Part shown: piece by piece, positions 31,719-43,156 of the stretch
Numbering within the stretch: the stretch's first letter is position 1
How the letters are laid out: each line of letters begins with the position of its first letter
Assembly (NCBI GenBank): GCA_033807775.1
Contig: CM066317.1
Location: 10,065,870 to 10,129,869 of the forward strand
DNA length: 64,000 nt
Direction: 5' to 3'
DNA from: Saussurea involucrata
Lineage: Eukaryota > Streptophyta > Magnoliopsida > Asterales > Asteraceae
Notes under the pieces: generated by a model
What the model was told of the DNA's origin: nothing
The model's input: the letters and a program-made list of their open reading frames with translations, nothing else
Databases searched by the model: none
Program-made: the position numbers and the translations under genes

Positions 31719-31967
31719 TGTTAGTGCCTAATATATCAGGTTGTACTATGTAGAGGGACTAATATTGTAATTGCTAATGTTACATACTATATATTGTGTA
31801 CTTAGCCTAGAATTCCCATTAGGTCATCCAATTCTATTTCACACAAGTACACACACATAGTATTCTCTCTACATTCATCTTTGTACTTGGTGTGATTGAT
31901 CTTCATTGAATATATTGGTGGTCATCTTATTGCTATACATGGATTGATTACTTGTTCTGGGATCATA
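31719..31967 (+). mobile_element. 5' LTR of F (249 bp)
   Basis: TGTTAGTGCCTAAT...GGGATCATA. The final dinucleotide is TA where the 3' LTR has the canonical CA. About eight differences from the 3' LTR. Confidence 0.92.
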
Positions 31968-31969
31968 AT

Positions 31970-31981
31970 TGGTATCAGAGC
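31970..31981 (+). other. Primer binding site of F
   Basis: TGGTATCAGAGC, complementary to initiator Met-tRNA, two bases after the 5' LTR. Confidence 0.93.
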
Positions 31982-32349
31982 ATAGTATTTCATTTAGATC
32001 AGATTAGTATTTTGAGAGTTTTTGCAATTTTGAGTGTTCTTCATTTTTTTCATCCATTTCTTATTGATTCCAGCCATTTGAGTGCTTCAAATGGATTAGA
32101 ATTGATCTAGGAGTGTTTGATTATCATCCCTGTGTGTTTTGATTCCGCAATTACACCAGGATCTGTCTCAATTTGTGCAAAATCAGATTTTCGGACTTTT
32201 AGAAGAAAACTCACTGTTTTGGTTTAGAAATCACTATTATAGTGGTTTTTGGACAAACCTTGAAGAATTAAAGTTGCCCAGAATACTGTTGCGAACCTGC
32301 GTACCAAATTTCAAAGCAATTGGGTCATTTTTGAAGAATCGACTCACGA

Positions 32350-32464
32350 TCCTCTGAATATTCAAAACTATCGCAACACATGGATATTCATAACCTTCGC
32401 AACCTTTGAATATTCATATCTTTCGCAACACTCAGTGATTCATAACTATCGCAGTACATCAAAA
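32350..32464. repeat. CGCAAC motif array in leader of F (left of G)
   Basis: About five CTATCGCAAC, TTCGCAACA or similar motifs, each near 'ATTCATA', cut by mini-element G. The array resumes at 33775. Confidence 0.8.
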
Positions 32465-32469
32465 GTGAA

Positions 32470-33764
32470 TGTTAGGGTCATTTATTTGTTGAATTAAAGT
32501 TCAAGGGTCTGTATTGTATTTATTTATTTTAAGCCTTGTTAGTGAATGGGTCGTGGGCTTGTTAACCACGGGCCCGCCATATTTAAAGTGTATTAGCCTT
32601 AGAAATTAGGCTAGTTGTTCATTTGTTTTCCTTCTCTTAATTGTAATTCTCTCTCAATTGAAAGCAATATATGGATGACCGATTGAAATCATAAACATCT
32701 CTGTTATTATCTATTGATTTCATTGTTCGTTGCACGGATCTGGAACTCACAATTGGTATCAGATGAAGCGGTGTCTTCTAGTTAGCCAAGTCCGAACCAA
32801 GCATCAGATCACCGAAGTGCTCAAAATCGAGTCAGGTCGTATTATGAAAGTCGTTTATCCTGTATTCACCGTTCGACGCGAAGATGGTAATGAATGGAGA
32901 TTTTCTGAAGCCGACTTCCAGCACCTCCGACCGTTCGACTTTTATGCTATCCTGAAAGACCTCCGTACAAGAACTATCTGACCGCTTCCGGTAACTAAAG
33001 CGCTCGTAGCTGTTCGTCGATTCCTGGTCCGTACAATCATGGTGTCATACCTCACGGACTTCCAAATGGCAATCGAGAACAGGGCAAAGAAGGTAAATCT
33101 GATCAAGCCGAATCTGAATGCTCATGAGTTGAAGATGTATCCAGAGAACACTCTGCTTCTAGAACCTGAATTTGGGATAGTCTACATCAACGCACAGAAA
33201 GAGAAAAAGTTTCTGCGTTTCAGTCAGGTAGACAGATTCTGCGACGGCACGCTCTTCAAAGTTCAAGCTGCTCTTCGAAAAATCATCCAGCACGAATATG
33301 AAAATCAAAGGCATTCATATGTTCCAAATCCGAATGAAACAACCGCTCGGAAGGCCTTGGAAATGGTTGAAGATCGCATCGACTATCGATGTGCTATCAG
33401 ATGGTTCGATAAACACTTTGCGCTCCGCAAAAGATACGTTCATAACCGGCGTGAACTCGAACTTCAATTCAAAGGGGGAGATTGTTAGGGTCATTTATTT
33501 GTTGAATTAAAGTTCAAGGGTCTGTATTGTATTTCTTTATTTTAAGCCTTGTTAGTGAACGGGCCGTGGGCTTGTTAACCACGGGCCCGCCATATTTAAA
33601 GTGTATTAGCCTTAGAAATTAGGCTAGTTGTTCATTTGCTTTCCTTCTCTTAATTGTAATTCTCTCTCAAGTGAAAGCAATATATGGATGACCAGTTGAA
33701 ATCATAAACATCTCTGTTATTATCTATTGATTTCATTGTTCGTTGCACGGATCTGGAACTCAGA
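32470..33764 (+). mobile_element. Mini LTR element G, carries only a third-ORF C-terminus (TSD GTGAA)
   Basis: LTRs of 282 bp at 32470-32751 and 33483-33764, TSD GTGAA at 32465-32469 and 33765-33769, and PBS TGGTATCAGA at 32754-32763. A PPT (AAAGGGGGAGAT) directly precedes the right LTR. Only 731 bp lie between the LTRs. The LTRs belong to the family of A. All of gag and pol are gone, yet the 3' coding end of the third ORF remains. The two LTRs differ at about eight sites, and the right one ends GA instead of CA. Confidence 0.93.
32764..33479 (+). pseudogene. C-terminal third-ORF fragment in G
   Basis: One frame with a single TGA at 32979-32981. It resembles the end of the F third ORF (54385-55020): 'VFTVRREDGNEWRFSEADF' against 'VFTVRRSNGTECVFSEADF', 'SYLTDFQMAIE' against 'SYLTDFQMALE', 'FGIVYI' against 'LGVVYF', and 'LRKRYV' against 'IRKKYV'. 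The encoded C-terminal domain is therefore conserved between the A/G and F families. Function unknown. Confidence 0.75.
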
Positions 33765-33769
33765 GTGAA

Positions 33770-34085
33770 CAGTATACTATCGCAACCCTCTGTTGCGACA
33801 AGCCGTTTTAATCACAATTTTTCATCGTGAACAGTATACTATCGCAACTATCTGTTGCGGCAAGTCTCAACTATCGCAACCTACCTGATTTTGAACAGTA
33901 CTTATCGCAATCCTCAGTTGCGATAAGAATTTTTGTTAGATAGTATCGCAACCTGTTAGCTGCGACAAGTGTTTTTGGCTACTTTTGCAACTTGTTAATT
34001 GCGACAAGTTGTTGTGTTGCGACAAGTCCTTGGTTGCGACAAGAAGTGGGTTGAGACAGACAGTGGGTTGAGACAAGTCAGTGTG
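33770..34085. repeat. TATCGCAAC/TTGCGACAAG hairpin array in leader of F (right of G)
   Basis: Inverted pairs such as CTATCGCAAC..GTTGCGACAAG recur about six times, followed by four TTGCGACAAG units in direct orientation ending 60 bp before the gag ATG. In RNA these would form a series of short stems. Confidence 0.85.
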
Positions 34086-34145
34086 AAGTTAATTGTTACT
34101 AATCGAATCTAAGGAATACTTAACGATCATCAACAAGTAATCATT

Positions 34146-37100
34146 ATGACAGCGAGAGACATCTTAACTATTGGGTCAAAGGACAAACCACCTGTTCTTT
34201 TTCCCAAGGAGTTTAAGATATGGAAAGACAGATTTATAGATTATGTTGAGCGACAAGAGAACGGAGAATTTATTTCTAATTCTCTTAAGAATGGCCCCAT
34301 GGAGAAACAAATGAGAAGAGGACTTATTACTGATGGTGACCCAATTCCAGACTTGGTTGAGGTTCTACCATTACATTATACTCCTGAACAAAAGAACAAA
34401 GCATATGGAGACAAAATGGCAAAGTCTCTAGTTATTCAAGCCTTAACCAACGATATTTATCGAAAGGTGGATAGCAAAAATTATTCTAGGAAGGGCATGT
34501 TTGATGAACTGACAAAGGTGTATCAAGGACCTGAAATAGAGAACCAGATGAGAATCTCTAACGCTATCAACTTGTATGAAAATTTTAAACAGGAGGAAGG
34601 AGAGGCACTTGATTCTGCTTATGACCGTTTCACTACCATCTTGAAGGAGCTGAATAGGTACAATATAAACAAATCTATAATCGAGCATAATGTGAAATTC
34701 CTGAGTGTTCTTCAAACGGAATGGAAGAAGTATGCTCACCGAATGAAACAAAATGCTAAGTTAGCTGATGTGCCTCTACAAGAGATGTACGAAACCTTGA
34801 AGCAGGATGAAGATGATGCTGATGCAAAGAGAGCTAAGAAAAAGAAGAAAGAGAAGAAAGAAGAGAAAAGAGAGGTTAAGGAAGAAGAGTTAGATCCACT
34901 CGCTTTAATGTCTAACAGAAATTACTCAAAGAATGTGGGTAATTAGTCTGATGAGGAACAGAATGAAGCAGGTGTGATAGATGATGTTGAAAGTATGAAG
35001 CAAGCGATGATACTCCTTACCAAATCTTTTCAAAGACAGTTTGGAAAGAGCCCTAGTTCTAACAGTCAAAGGTATGTGTTTGGCTCTAAGAACTTCGAGC
35101 ACAAAGCTCATCTTGAATCGAGCAAGAAGTTTGAGGACAAGAGGGCTGAGTATAAAAGGCCATATGAGTATAAGAGGCCAGATGAGAAGAAGGTATTTGA
35201 GAAGAAGGATGAAGCACCGAAGTGCTACAATTGTGGGAAGACTGGTCACTTCTCAAAAGAATGTTGGAAGCCGAAAGTGAGGGATTCCAGTTATTACAAG
35301 AACAAGTTGATGCTTGCTGAACAGAAAGAGTCGGGGATTGCACTGTTGGTCGAAGAAGAATACTGGCTTGATCAGACTGATGATGAAGCAGATGATGAGA
35401 AACCGGCTCAAAACAAGATGTGTCTCATGACCAGAAACGCCGATGATGAAGGGTCAGAGTCTACTTCAAATGAGGTACATCCTGATCTCTATAATCAATT
35501 CTTTATTCAACAAGCGTATTTAACAAAGAGGTTAGAAGAACTAACAACTGACTAGAACATAGCAGATGAAATAATTTCCACTCTAAGGGAAAGACTAATT
35601 AAACAAGACAATCAAATTCAAGAATTAGAAAAGAAAAAGACTGAGTTCGATATTGGTCATGCGTATTTTCAAGATAAAATAACTGAACTATCAGATAAAT
35701 TAATGAGTTCGGAAATCAAGAATTGTGAGTTTGAAAATATTTTACATGCTTATAAAGATAGGAATGATGAGATGTGTGAAAATGTCAAAGATCTGGAAAA
35801 TAAACTGTACAAAGCAGGTCAAACTGAACAAACAATTCACATGCATAAGCCAAGTAAGTTCAGATATTTCAATTCAAAGTGGGGTATCGGGTATGACAAT
35901 CCACAGTACCTGAGCAATGCGTTAATAAAATCTCCCACTCTTTATAAATTTGAATGGATTGAACTTGCAATACATTCTAACTATCAAATTAAATGGCTTA
36001 AAATGGATGGTGGAGACTATGAGGCTGAGGAAGAAATAAAAAGAAAAACCACTGTTAAAATGCAACTTCCTTTTTGGTATGGTCCTGATAATGAAAAAGC
36101 ATTAAATAACGAAAGAACCTTGCCAAATGATTACTTTGAGATCTATGTTGTTAAAGAACCAGAGGAAACGGAAAATACACAAAAGGATAATACTGAAAAA
36201 CCTATTTTGGAAGGTAAAAGGTATTTTCCACCAATGGTTCTTGAACAAAAACTCATGGACCTCGAAAGCAAGATCAAAAGTACTATTGAAGAAGTCAGAA
36301 ATGACGAGAAGCTTGCTTTTGAGATCGAAAAGGAAGTTATGATCATAGTGTTTTCAGATAGTTTAAAAGAAATGAAAACAAAACTTGAGGAAATGTCTGA
36401 AGAAAAAGTTTCAAAAGAAAAACATTCTTCAGATTCAGATGTTTCATCATGCAAAGCTTTCATGGGAAATACTGTGTTCAGGAGTTGGACAGTTGATGAC
36501 AAAGATGATTTTGAGTCTTGGGATTTGGATAGTCAATTTGTCAGAGATCCTCCTGAAATGCAATTTTATACAGAAGAAGATAAAGCTATTGAAATAGAAA
36601 TAAATTCATTTCTTTATCCGAAGTCTTATGGTATTTTTCACACTTCATTGGACAGTCAGCCTGATTGTTATAGTGAGAATGTTGGTAAGGACAAAGGTAA
36701 AGTTGTGTGTGAAGTGCCTGTTCAATTTGATTTTAGTGCCAAACTTCCAGATCACACTGACTTTCTAATAAAAGAAGAGGAACCTGAAAAGATTATCTTG
36801 AAAGGGGAATCTTCAACATCAGCTGAGAAAATTTCTGTTAATGATTATTACTCTAAATCTAAATCAAAACAATCATTACAGAAAAAGAAAACAAAAAGAA
36901 AAAGAAAGAAGCATGTTAATTCTTTTCAAGCTCGGAATTCAAAAGCTTACGACTCCTATTTGTCTGGTTTTTCAGATCGTAATTTGAGAAACAACACGCG
37001 CCTTGAGTTGAGAATAAAGGAGTCTACACAGGATGTGGCCCAGATGAAATCATCCCACGTTACTTTAAATGTTTTAAAATCCAAGAAAGACAATTTTGTT

Positions 37101-37367
37101 TCAAATGTTATTAATTATGATGTTGCCAATAGACGAAAACTTGTAGTTCCTTACAAGGTTTATTCAATGCGACAACTGATTAATTTGGCACGTGATCAAA
37201 TTTGTTGTGCTTCTTGTGGTGTGGATGATTTTATCTGCAAATCTGACTATAACCGTTGGTTTTACTCAAATGATTATCTTAAAACGGGTTATAGAAATCA
37301 TAATGTCAAGTCAAAATCAACTAATCAGAAAGGACCCAATTGGCAATGGGTACCAAAAGCTGTTTAA
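34146..37367 (+). pseudogene. gag: Copia gag and coiled-coil spacer of F, with two in-frame TAG stops
   Basis: One frame from the ATG at 34146 to the TAA at 37365-37367, with TAG at 34944-34946 and 35553-35555. Residues 1-~240 form the gag capsid-like part ('FPKEFKIWKDRF'). A basic Lys/Glu stretch follows, then a CCHC knuckle (CYNCGKTGHFSKEC, ~35222-35263), a coiled coil, and the 'KWGIGYDNPQYLSNAL' block. Beyond it come an acidic region, a Lys-rich patch (36880-36915) and a CxxCG..DF motif ('CASCGVDDFICKSD'). It ends in 'WQWVPKAV'. The two TAGs lie in otherwise conserved sequence and look like decay. The final TAA is placed like the stops in C and E. Confidence 0.85.
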
Positions 37368-37378
37368 ATTCCATTTTG

Positions 37379-37682
37379 CAGCCCAGTCATGTGTCGTATT
37401 TGGATTCCAGTTGCTCAAAACACATGACTGGTAGAAAGGAGCTGCTGAGCAACTTGGTGGAAAAGCATGGAGGGAGAGCAACTTTGTGGAAAAGATTCTA
37501 CTGAAACCAAACACATTGACATAAGGTATCATTTCATAAAAGATCAGGTTGAGAAAGGAACTGTTGAATTGTATTTTGTTACAATTGAGTATCAACTTGC
37601 CGATCTCTTTACCAAAGCCTTGGATGAAAAACGTTTCAATTTTCTAGTATCCAAGCTCGGCATGCTGAATATGAAAGTTTAA
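37379..37682 (+). pseudogene. pol: pol remnant of F: protease start fused to RNase H end
   Basis: After TTTTGCAG the sequence encodes the protease start ('DSSCSKHMTGRKELL'), then breaks near 37465-37495 and continues in another frame with the RNase H end ('TKHIDIRYHFIKD', 'LADLFTKALDEKRF') to the stop at 37680-37682. Integrase, RT and most of RNase H are deleted. The near-repeat AACTTGGTGGAAAAG / AACTTTGTGGAAAAG at the junction suggests microhomology or template switching. Inactive. Confidence 0.9.
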
Positions 37683-37914
37683 CTTCCATATATTGATCAT
37701 ATAATAGATGGCAATATTTGTATCTCAATCTAGACTTCGTATCTAGATTGATACACTCAAATTTTCATCATATTCTATTCTCAATATCTGTTATTTAAAC
37801 TTTCATATCTTAGTTGTAGTACATATATTTCTTCAACTTGTTCTTTCTTTCTCTTCTTTTATATGTCTTTTCTATTATTTGTTATGATACATGTATCTAC
37901 ACAAAGGTATGTTC

Positions 37915-38115
37915 TTGGTTTCAGGGGGAGTTATAGAACATATCTTATGCACAATTCTAGGGGGAGTGTGCATAACTTCCAGATCATGTAAGTGTAGTTA
38001 CATTGTGACTGTTGCTTCCGAGAAGCCAAGGTAAGTGTTCTGATTTGTTTTAAACACTAACTCTTAAATGATGAAAACAATTTTTCAAATCTATGCATCA
38101 TTTAAGGGGGAGTGA
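37915..38115 (+). promoter_or_regulatory. Polypurine-tract-like motif cluster behind pol (F)
   Basis: CAGGGGGAG (near 37923), TAGGGGGAG (37961) and AAGGGGGAG (38104) occur within 200 bp. The true PPT is at 55047, next to the 3' LTR. Same arrangement as in A and E. Confidence 0.6.
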
Positions 38116-38214
38116 AAACTGTGTTTAAAACCTTGAGTGCTGAATCAATTGGAAGTTGGACATCTTCCAATGTGATAAAATCTTTTCGAATTTTATCTGA
38201 AAAATGTCCAAGTG

Positions 38215-38405
38215 TTACTGTTATCGCAACCCTCTACTTGCGATACTCTTTTGAACAGTAACTTATCTCAACCCTCTGTTGCGATAAGCCACAATGAACA
38301 GTAACTTATCGCAACCATCTGTTGCGATAAGGTTGAACTTCTATCGCAACCTGTTCATTGCGACAACAAGGAGGGTTATCGCAACCTCGTACTTGCGATA
38401 ACCTG
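38215..38405. repeat. TTATCGCAAC..GTTGCGATAA hairpin array behind pol (F)
   Basis: Four to five inverted pairs. The best is CTTATCGCAAC and GTTGCGATAAG separated by five bases near 38304-38331, a perfect 11-bp stem. Loops vary while stems are kept. Confidence 0.9.
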
Positions 38406-38874
38406 ACACTGTGGGGTCAATCTTTGGACCAATCATCTCATGCCACGTGTCACCTTGTCTCAAGTCACTATAAATAAGAGAGTTTGACTTGTTATCTCAA
38501 CTTTCAAAACCCTCATTTTCTCTCAACTCTCATCGAAGAACTGAAATCTGAGTTCGATCTTTTCATCGAGTTTTTGGACTTCAAATCGATAGCATCGCAA
38601 TCGAAATACTTCGAGGTACATTCTCTTGATTTTTCATTCGAGTATATCCGTAGAATCATGCCTGTTTGTCGATTTAAAATCTGTTTTAGGGTTTAAGTTT
38701 GAAACCCTTCATTTTTTTATGCTTAAAATCGATGAGTATGTGTATCTGTTTGATGTTAGAAATCATAGGGTTCTACTATCGAGGGTACTCTGAACGTTGT
38801 AGTATAGGATTTCAAACTCGATTTCATGTGAAAAGTCAAAACAGGGTTAAGTCACTTAGGATATTTCTGGGTTC

Positions 38875-39065
38875 TTAACTATCGCAACCTCGCATGTTCT
38901 TCGTATTCATAATTGTCGCAGCCTTCTTTCATTCATAACTGTCGCAACCCATTAGTTGCGATAACTTCTTGTCGCAACTAGTCTGTTGCGATAACTTTTC
39001 CTCGCAAGCTCTTCATTGCGATAAGGTCATGGGTTGCGACAACTTTGTAGTCTGTTGCGATAGTT
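38875..39065. repeat. Second TTGCGA array just upstream of the third ORF (F)
   Basis: Around ten motifs in both orientations (TATCGCAAC, GTCGCAAC, TTGCGATAAC, TTGCGACAAC) end about 80 bp before the ATG at 39144. This is the position of the TCCGGA array in A. Confidence 0.88.
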
Positions 39066-39143
39066 CCAATACTTAGCAATTTTTTGGAAATTTTTTGAAG
39101 AAAACTAGTTTTTGGCACTGTTCTAAACTTGATCACTGTTTAG

Positions 39144-41352
39144 ATGGCTCATAATGACGGCCATTCATCCGACGAGAACACCATCATGCCGTCTCACCGG
39201 TTGTCACATCCGTCGGTGAACGCTCGTGATCTAGATGCGGAGCTTCTACCGAGAAGTCTCTATCTTGCCCTTCACGACAACAATCATCATCTAGACCTCG
39301 ATGTGGCGTTCGACCACCAGATTATCATCGAGATCATCCGCGGACATCCTCTCCGAACAATGCTCACGAGGGTAGTCATTGTACCCCTCATTTATTTACA
39401 ACAGTTTTGGCACACACTACAATTTCATCCTCCTACACAGCGACGGGGTCCACACTTTACTGCCCGAGTCGATCATTTTGATGCTCGGATTACCCTCAAA
39501 CGAATCCGTCTAGCCTTAGATCTTCCCTTTAACCTAAACTTTGAAGATATGGTACCCGAAGCTCAACTATACACAGATATCCAAAGCTTAGGCTACCAAG
39601 ACCCAAATAACCCTGTACTAGCCGGCTCCTCCAAATTCTTACGAAAGCACCTACCACCCGTATGGTACACCCTTTGCTCCATATTCAACAGATGCATGAC
39701 GTCAAAGCATATCGGGCTTGACAAATGCAACCTTCCAACCCTTCGGATGTTCCATGCAATCGCCTTCAACCGCAACATCGATTATGCCATTCTACTCTTG
39801 AACGAGCTACAAGAGCCAGTCGAAGACAAAAGACGACCGAAAAAAACCCGAAACTTTGTGCCATATCAACGGTTCTTCCAGATACTTATCCATCAAATCA
39901 TGGAGGGCAACCAGGAAATTCCTAGACGCCCGAATGCGGTACAAGGACCAACACAATACATGCATTATCTGAACATGCCGACACATGCTGACTTCGTCCA
40001 CATCGTCGTTATTCCTGAGCTTGTACTTGCCTATGCCGACCAGCAGTCTGAGGTAGTTAGGCAGTATAGGATAGCAAATGCACTGATGGTCAATCCAGAA
40101 CCGGAGGGACCTCCCCACGGTGCAATCCCATTAGGCGGTGAGGGTTTACATGTTGAGCAGGTTCAGGAACTTGGGGTTCCTGAACGGAAAGTGGTGAGAA
40201 GAACATTAAGAAAGAGAGTGGGTGAGGTGGCGAGGACTGCTGGTCAGGCATCTTCTATCGGAGCTGTTCGTATACCCATCCTTGATGACATACCGATGGA
40301 ATCAGAAGACGATTTTGATTTTGACCCCGATGCTTCATCATCTGAGGATGAAGCATCTGACCAACCTCGAGCTGACGATGATTCTGACTCCGATCCCGAC
40401 CATGACCCTGAAGCGGATCTAATCCCAAGACACATTGGTCGGAGTCAACATGCTGAGGGTTCCGATGCTGATTCCACCTGGAACGTCGGAACCTCCGGAG
40501 ATTTTGGTGACATAAGGTGGAATGAGGGAGCTATAGTAGAAAATATATCTGTGAGCAGTGATGTGGCGAGAAAAGAATTGGGAGAGAAATAGATATGGTC
40601 AGATAAAGTTTTAACTACTGACTCTCCCTACACCGATCCAAGTCGGGTAGCCACATCTTCTACCAACGAGCGTACGTCGCCGTTGCGTATTGAACAAGCC
40701 GTGGTTGACCCAGCCATGCAAAGCACAACCCCACTAAGCCACTCGTCGGCATCTCATATTGTCGGCGTTTCATCTTCCACAGGGGATCAAGCACAACTGC
40801 TCTCGGCGACACACTTGGTGTCTGCTGATATTGAAACAGGTAGGCTCCTGCCCCGGCCACCGACTTTTATTCCACGCACGTTGAGTCTAGAGCCATTTGG
40901 ATATACATCTTTTCCTAGGCCACACGCGTCGGAATCCCAACAAGTTGTGAGCTTTCGTGCTCCAACCGGAACACCCCGAGTTCGGCAGCCATTTGTTGGT
41001 ACCCCACGAGGACCGGGTGGAAGTCCTGTCATGGTCAACACTATTCCAGCCATGAGCACAGGCAGTACAGTTGCTACAACCGCTACTCTAACCGGTAACC
41101 TAAGTGTTCCGGATGTTATATTTTTGTTTCCCAATTTTCCTCCTGAACAGGTTGTACGCATGCTTCCCCCGCCTCCACATTATATTACACTTCCACTTCT
41201 GGCATCTGCTTTTGCTTCTATTGATTATGCCTACAAGCAACACCGTCGAGCCATGTAGAGTACCGTTGAGCAACTAGCACAAGAAGTGAGCAGAGCCATC
41301 AAGGGCAAAGCAGTTGCTGAATCATCATCAACCCCTCAGAATCAACCATCCA
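39144..41352 (+). pseudogene. Third ORF of F, N-terminal part (cut by H)
   Basis: One frame from the ATG at 39144 to the insertion point of H, with TAG at 40590-40592 and 41256-41258. Residues ~50-300 form a globular domain shared with A ('VPLIYLQQFWHTL', 'LPPVWYTLCSIFNRC', 'AFNRNIDYAI', 'IPRRPN'). After ~310 it turns basic, then strongly acidic with Asp/Ser runs, then Pro/Ser/Thr-rich. The frame continues in register at 53276. Together the two parts would make about 1,300 residues. No signal peptide or membrane span is evident. The overall pattern recalls an unnamed ORF found behind Copia pol in many Asteraceae genomes. Function unknown. Confidence 0.8.
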
Positions 41353-43012
41353 TGTAACACCCCTTATCCCATAACATACGTCATAATACATAACATGCAT
41401 ACATATCATTGATTTACAACAAAAGTTACATAACAAACCAAGTATGGTCTCAATAGTCTTGACATTACAAAATATATAAAACTTCTTAAACATCATCGAT
41501 CCACGAAGGCAATCTACACCTTATTCTTTCCTTTGCCGCTATCGGATCCTCGACCTGGAAAACATATTTTTGAAAACAAAATGAGGGTTAGACCAAACGG
41601 GTCTAGTGAGTTAATCCTGGTCTTTTCCAAAATCAATATAAAACTCTTTTCAAATAATACTTTGTATCAAAATAGTTTACATAAAACCTTTCGTATAAGC
41701 ACGCGTATACCACACGTATATAAATACCACATTAGGACTCGTGCACCGTGTATCTCTCCTCATCTCATCTTCTTTCCCCTGGCCACATTAGTCGGTAGCA
41801 AGCCAACTAATTATCGTCACTGTACAATACAGTCAACTCCACTGTAATTACATACAGCCCCGCTGCAATTACCTACAGCTCCACTACAATTTCATGCAGC
41901 CCCGCTGTATTTCCATACAGCCCCGCCGAATAACAATTCGGCTCACCTATACTTGTTTCGTGCAATATAAATACAATATATATCTCATTATATCATATTG
42001 TCATTTATAAACCTTTCATCATTTTTCCAACCATATATATATATATATATATATCCTTTTAACATAAACATATAATCACACCTTGACACGTATCCGTCTC
42101 ATATATATATAGACACATATATTTCACACATACTCACATACATATATAAACACATATTTGTATTCCAGTTGAAAATGTTTTTAAAGTAAAACTCACCTCG
42201 ATTGCTTATCAAAAACACTTGCAAGCTCCTTTCAAAAAGATCCTATCCTTCACCTTGACTCCACAGAATCTGAAACCATTTAAGATACATATATCGCTTT
42301 ACTAGTCAAACACATAAAGTCTACTAAGTTCCGGCCCTCCAATGTTTCACTTATACTCTTACCCTTCTGGCTTAACAACAAAACATAACAAGGTACCGAG
42401 ACTACCCAGAGTACCGGGAGACTACACTACCGGGACTACCCAGAGTACCGGGAGACTACACTACCGGGACTTCATGGTACCGGGACTCCATGGTACCGGG
42501 ACTTCATGGTACCGGGAGTCGGCCATACCGGGAGTCCACCTGACCGGGACTCCACCGGGACTCGACATCACCGGGAGTTGATACTACCGGGAGTCTCAAG
42601 AACACAGTCGGTCGCTTTTCCAATCCAGAACCCAAATCAAATCTATACATCTATGATTTAAACTTTCTAATCCGATAGAAACTGTCTGTTGATGATTACA
42701 AACATAAAACCTAAAGGATACATACCTTAAAATCGACTCAAACCCGTTCAATCGATGCTCAAACCGAGCCTTTCCACTTCTGCTCCTTTTTCGCCTCAAG
42801 AACACGCACACACACACACTGTCCTTCTATTTTTAGGTTTATGAAGGGATAACTGAAGTGTGAGAGATATTTATATCTCCAATTTACACTTTTGGCACAA
42901 ACTACTCACTAATGACCAACCCACCCCAAATCTTATAACTTATCTCAAACTTCCCCTTACTATCAAAATCCCTTAGTTAAATAAATTTAACGGACTTACC
43001 CGGGGTATTACA
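41353..43012 (-). mobile_element. LTR1 of block H (1660 bp)
   Basis: TGTAACACCCC...GGGGTATTACA. It carries private variants only in its first ~800 bp relative to LTR2-4: a 12-bp insertion near 41390 and about seven substitutions. Inside are CAGCCCCGCTG-type short repeats (41860-41935), (AT)n at 42035-42055 and the ACCGGGA array. Confidence 0.93.
42395..42597. repeat. ACCGGGA(C/G) repeat array in LTR1 (also in LTR2-4)
   Basis: About sixteen 'TACCGGGACT' or 'ACCGGGAGTC' units in 200 bp, partly as a 37-bp tandem repeat. The same array lies at ~45805-46012, ~49216-49424 and ~52640-52850 in the other LTRs. It occupies the position of the TCCGGA array in the related solo LTR at 61045. Confidence 0.9.
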
Positions 43013-43030
43013 TTATCTCCCCCTTAAAAG
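43013..43030 (-). other. Polypurine tract of unit 1 (repeated at 46423 and 49836)
   Basis: The minus strand reads CTTTTAAGGGGGAGATAA directly before TGTAATACCCC. The position beside the LTR and the composition identify the plus-strand primer. Confidence 0.85.
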
Positions 43031-43156
43031 AATTCCGTCCCGGAATTCGGTTAAGCGAAAAGATACAAATACTTATCACTACTACCTTGAACTCAATCAA
43101 AATCATAGAAACTAACTGAATAGCCACTCTACACCCACCTATGTCTCTAACACAGA

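Noticed and set aside
39144..41352. Third ORF as a retroviral-type envelope glycoprotein
   Set aside because: No signal peptide, no membrane-spanning hydrophobic segment and no cleavage-site context seen; composition is acidic and Pro/Ser-rich.
41533..41847. A 104-residue ORF present four times in block H (also near 44951, 48362 and 51775)
   Set aside because: It lies in LTR sequence antisense to the element and repeats only because the LTR repeats. No domain and no codon structure beyond chance.
42342..42581. A 79-residue ORF rich in Gly/Thr/Pro in each H LTR
   Set aside because: It is the translation of the ACCGGGA repeat array, not a gene.
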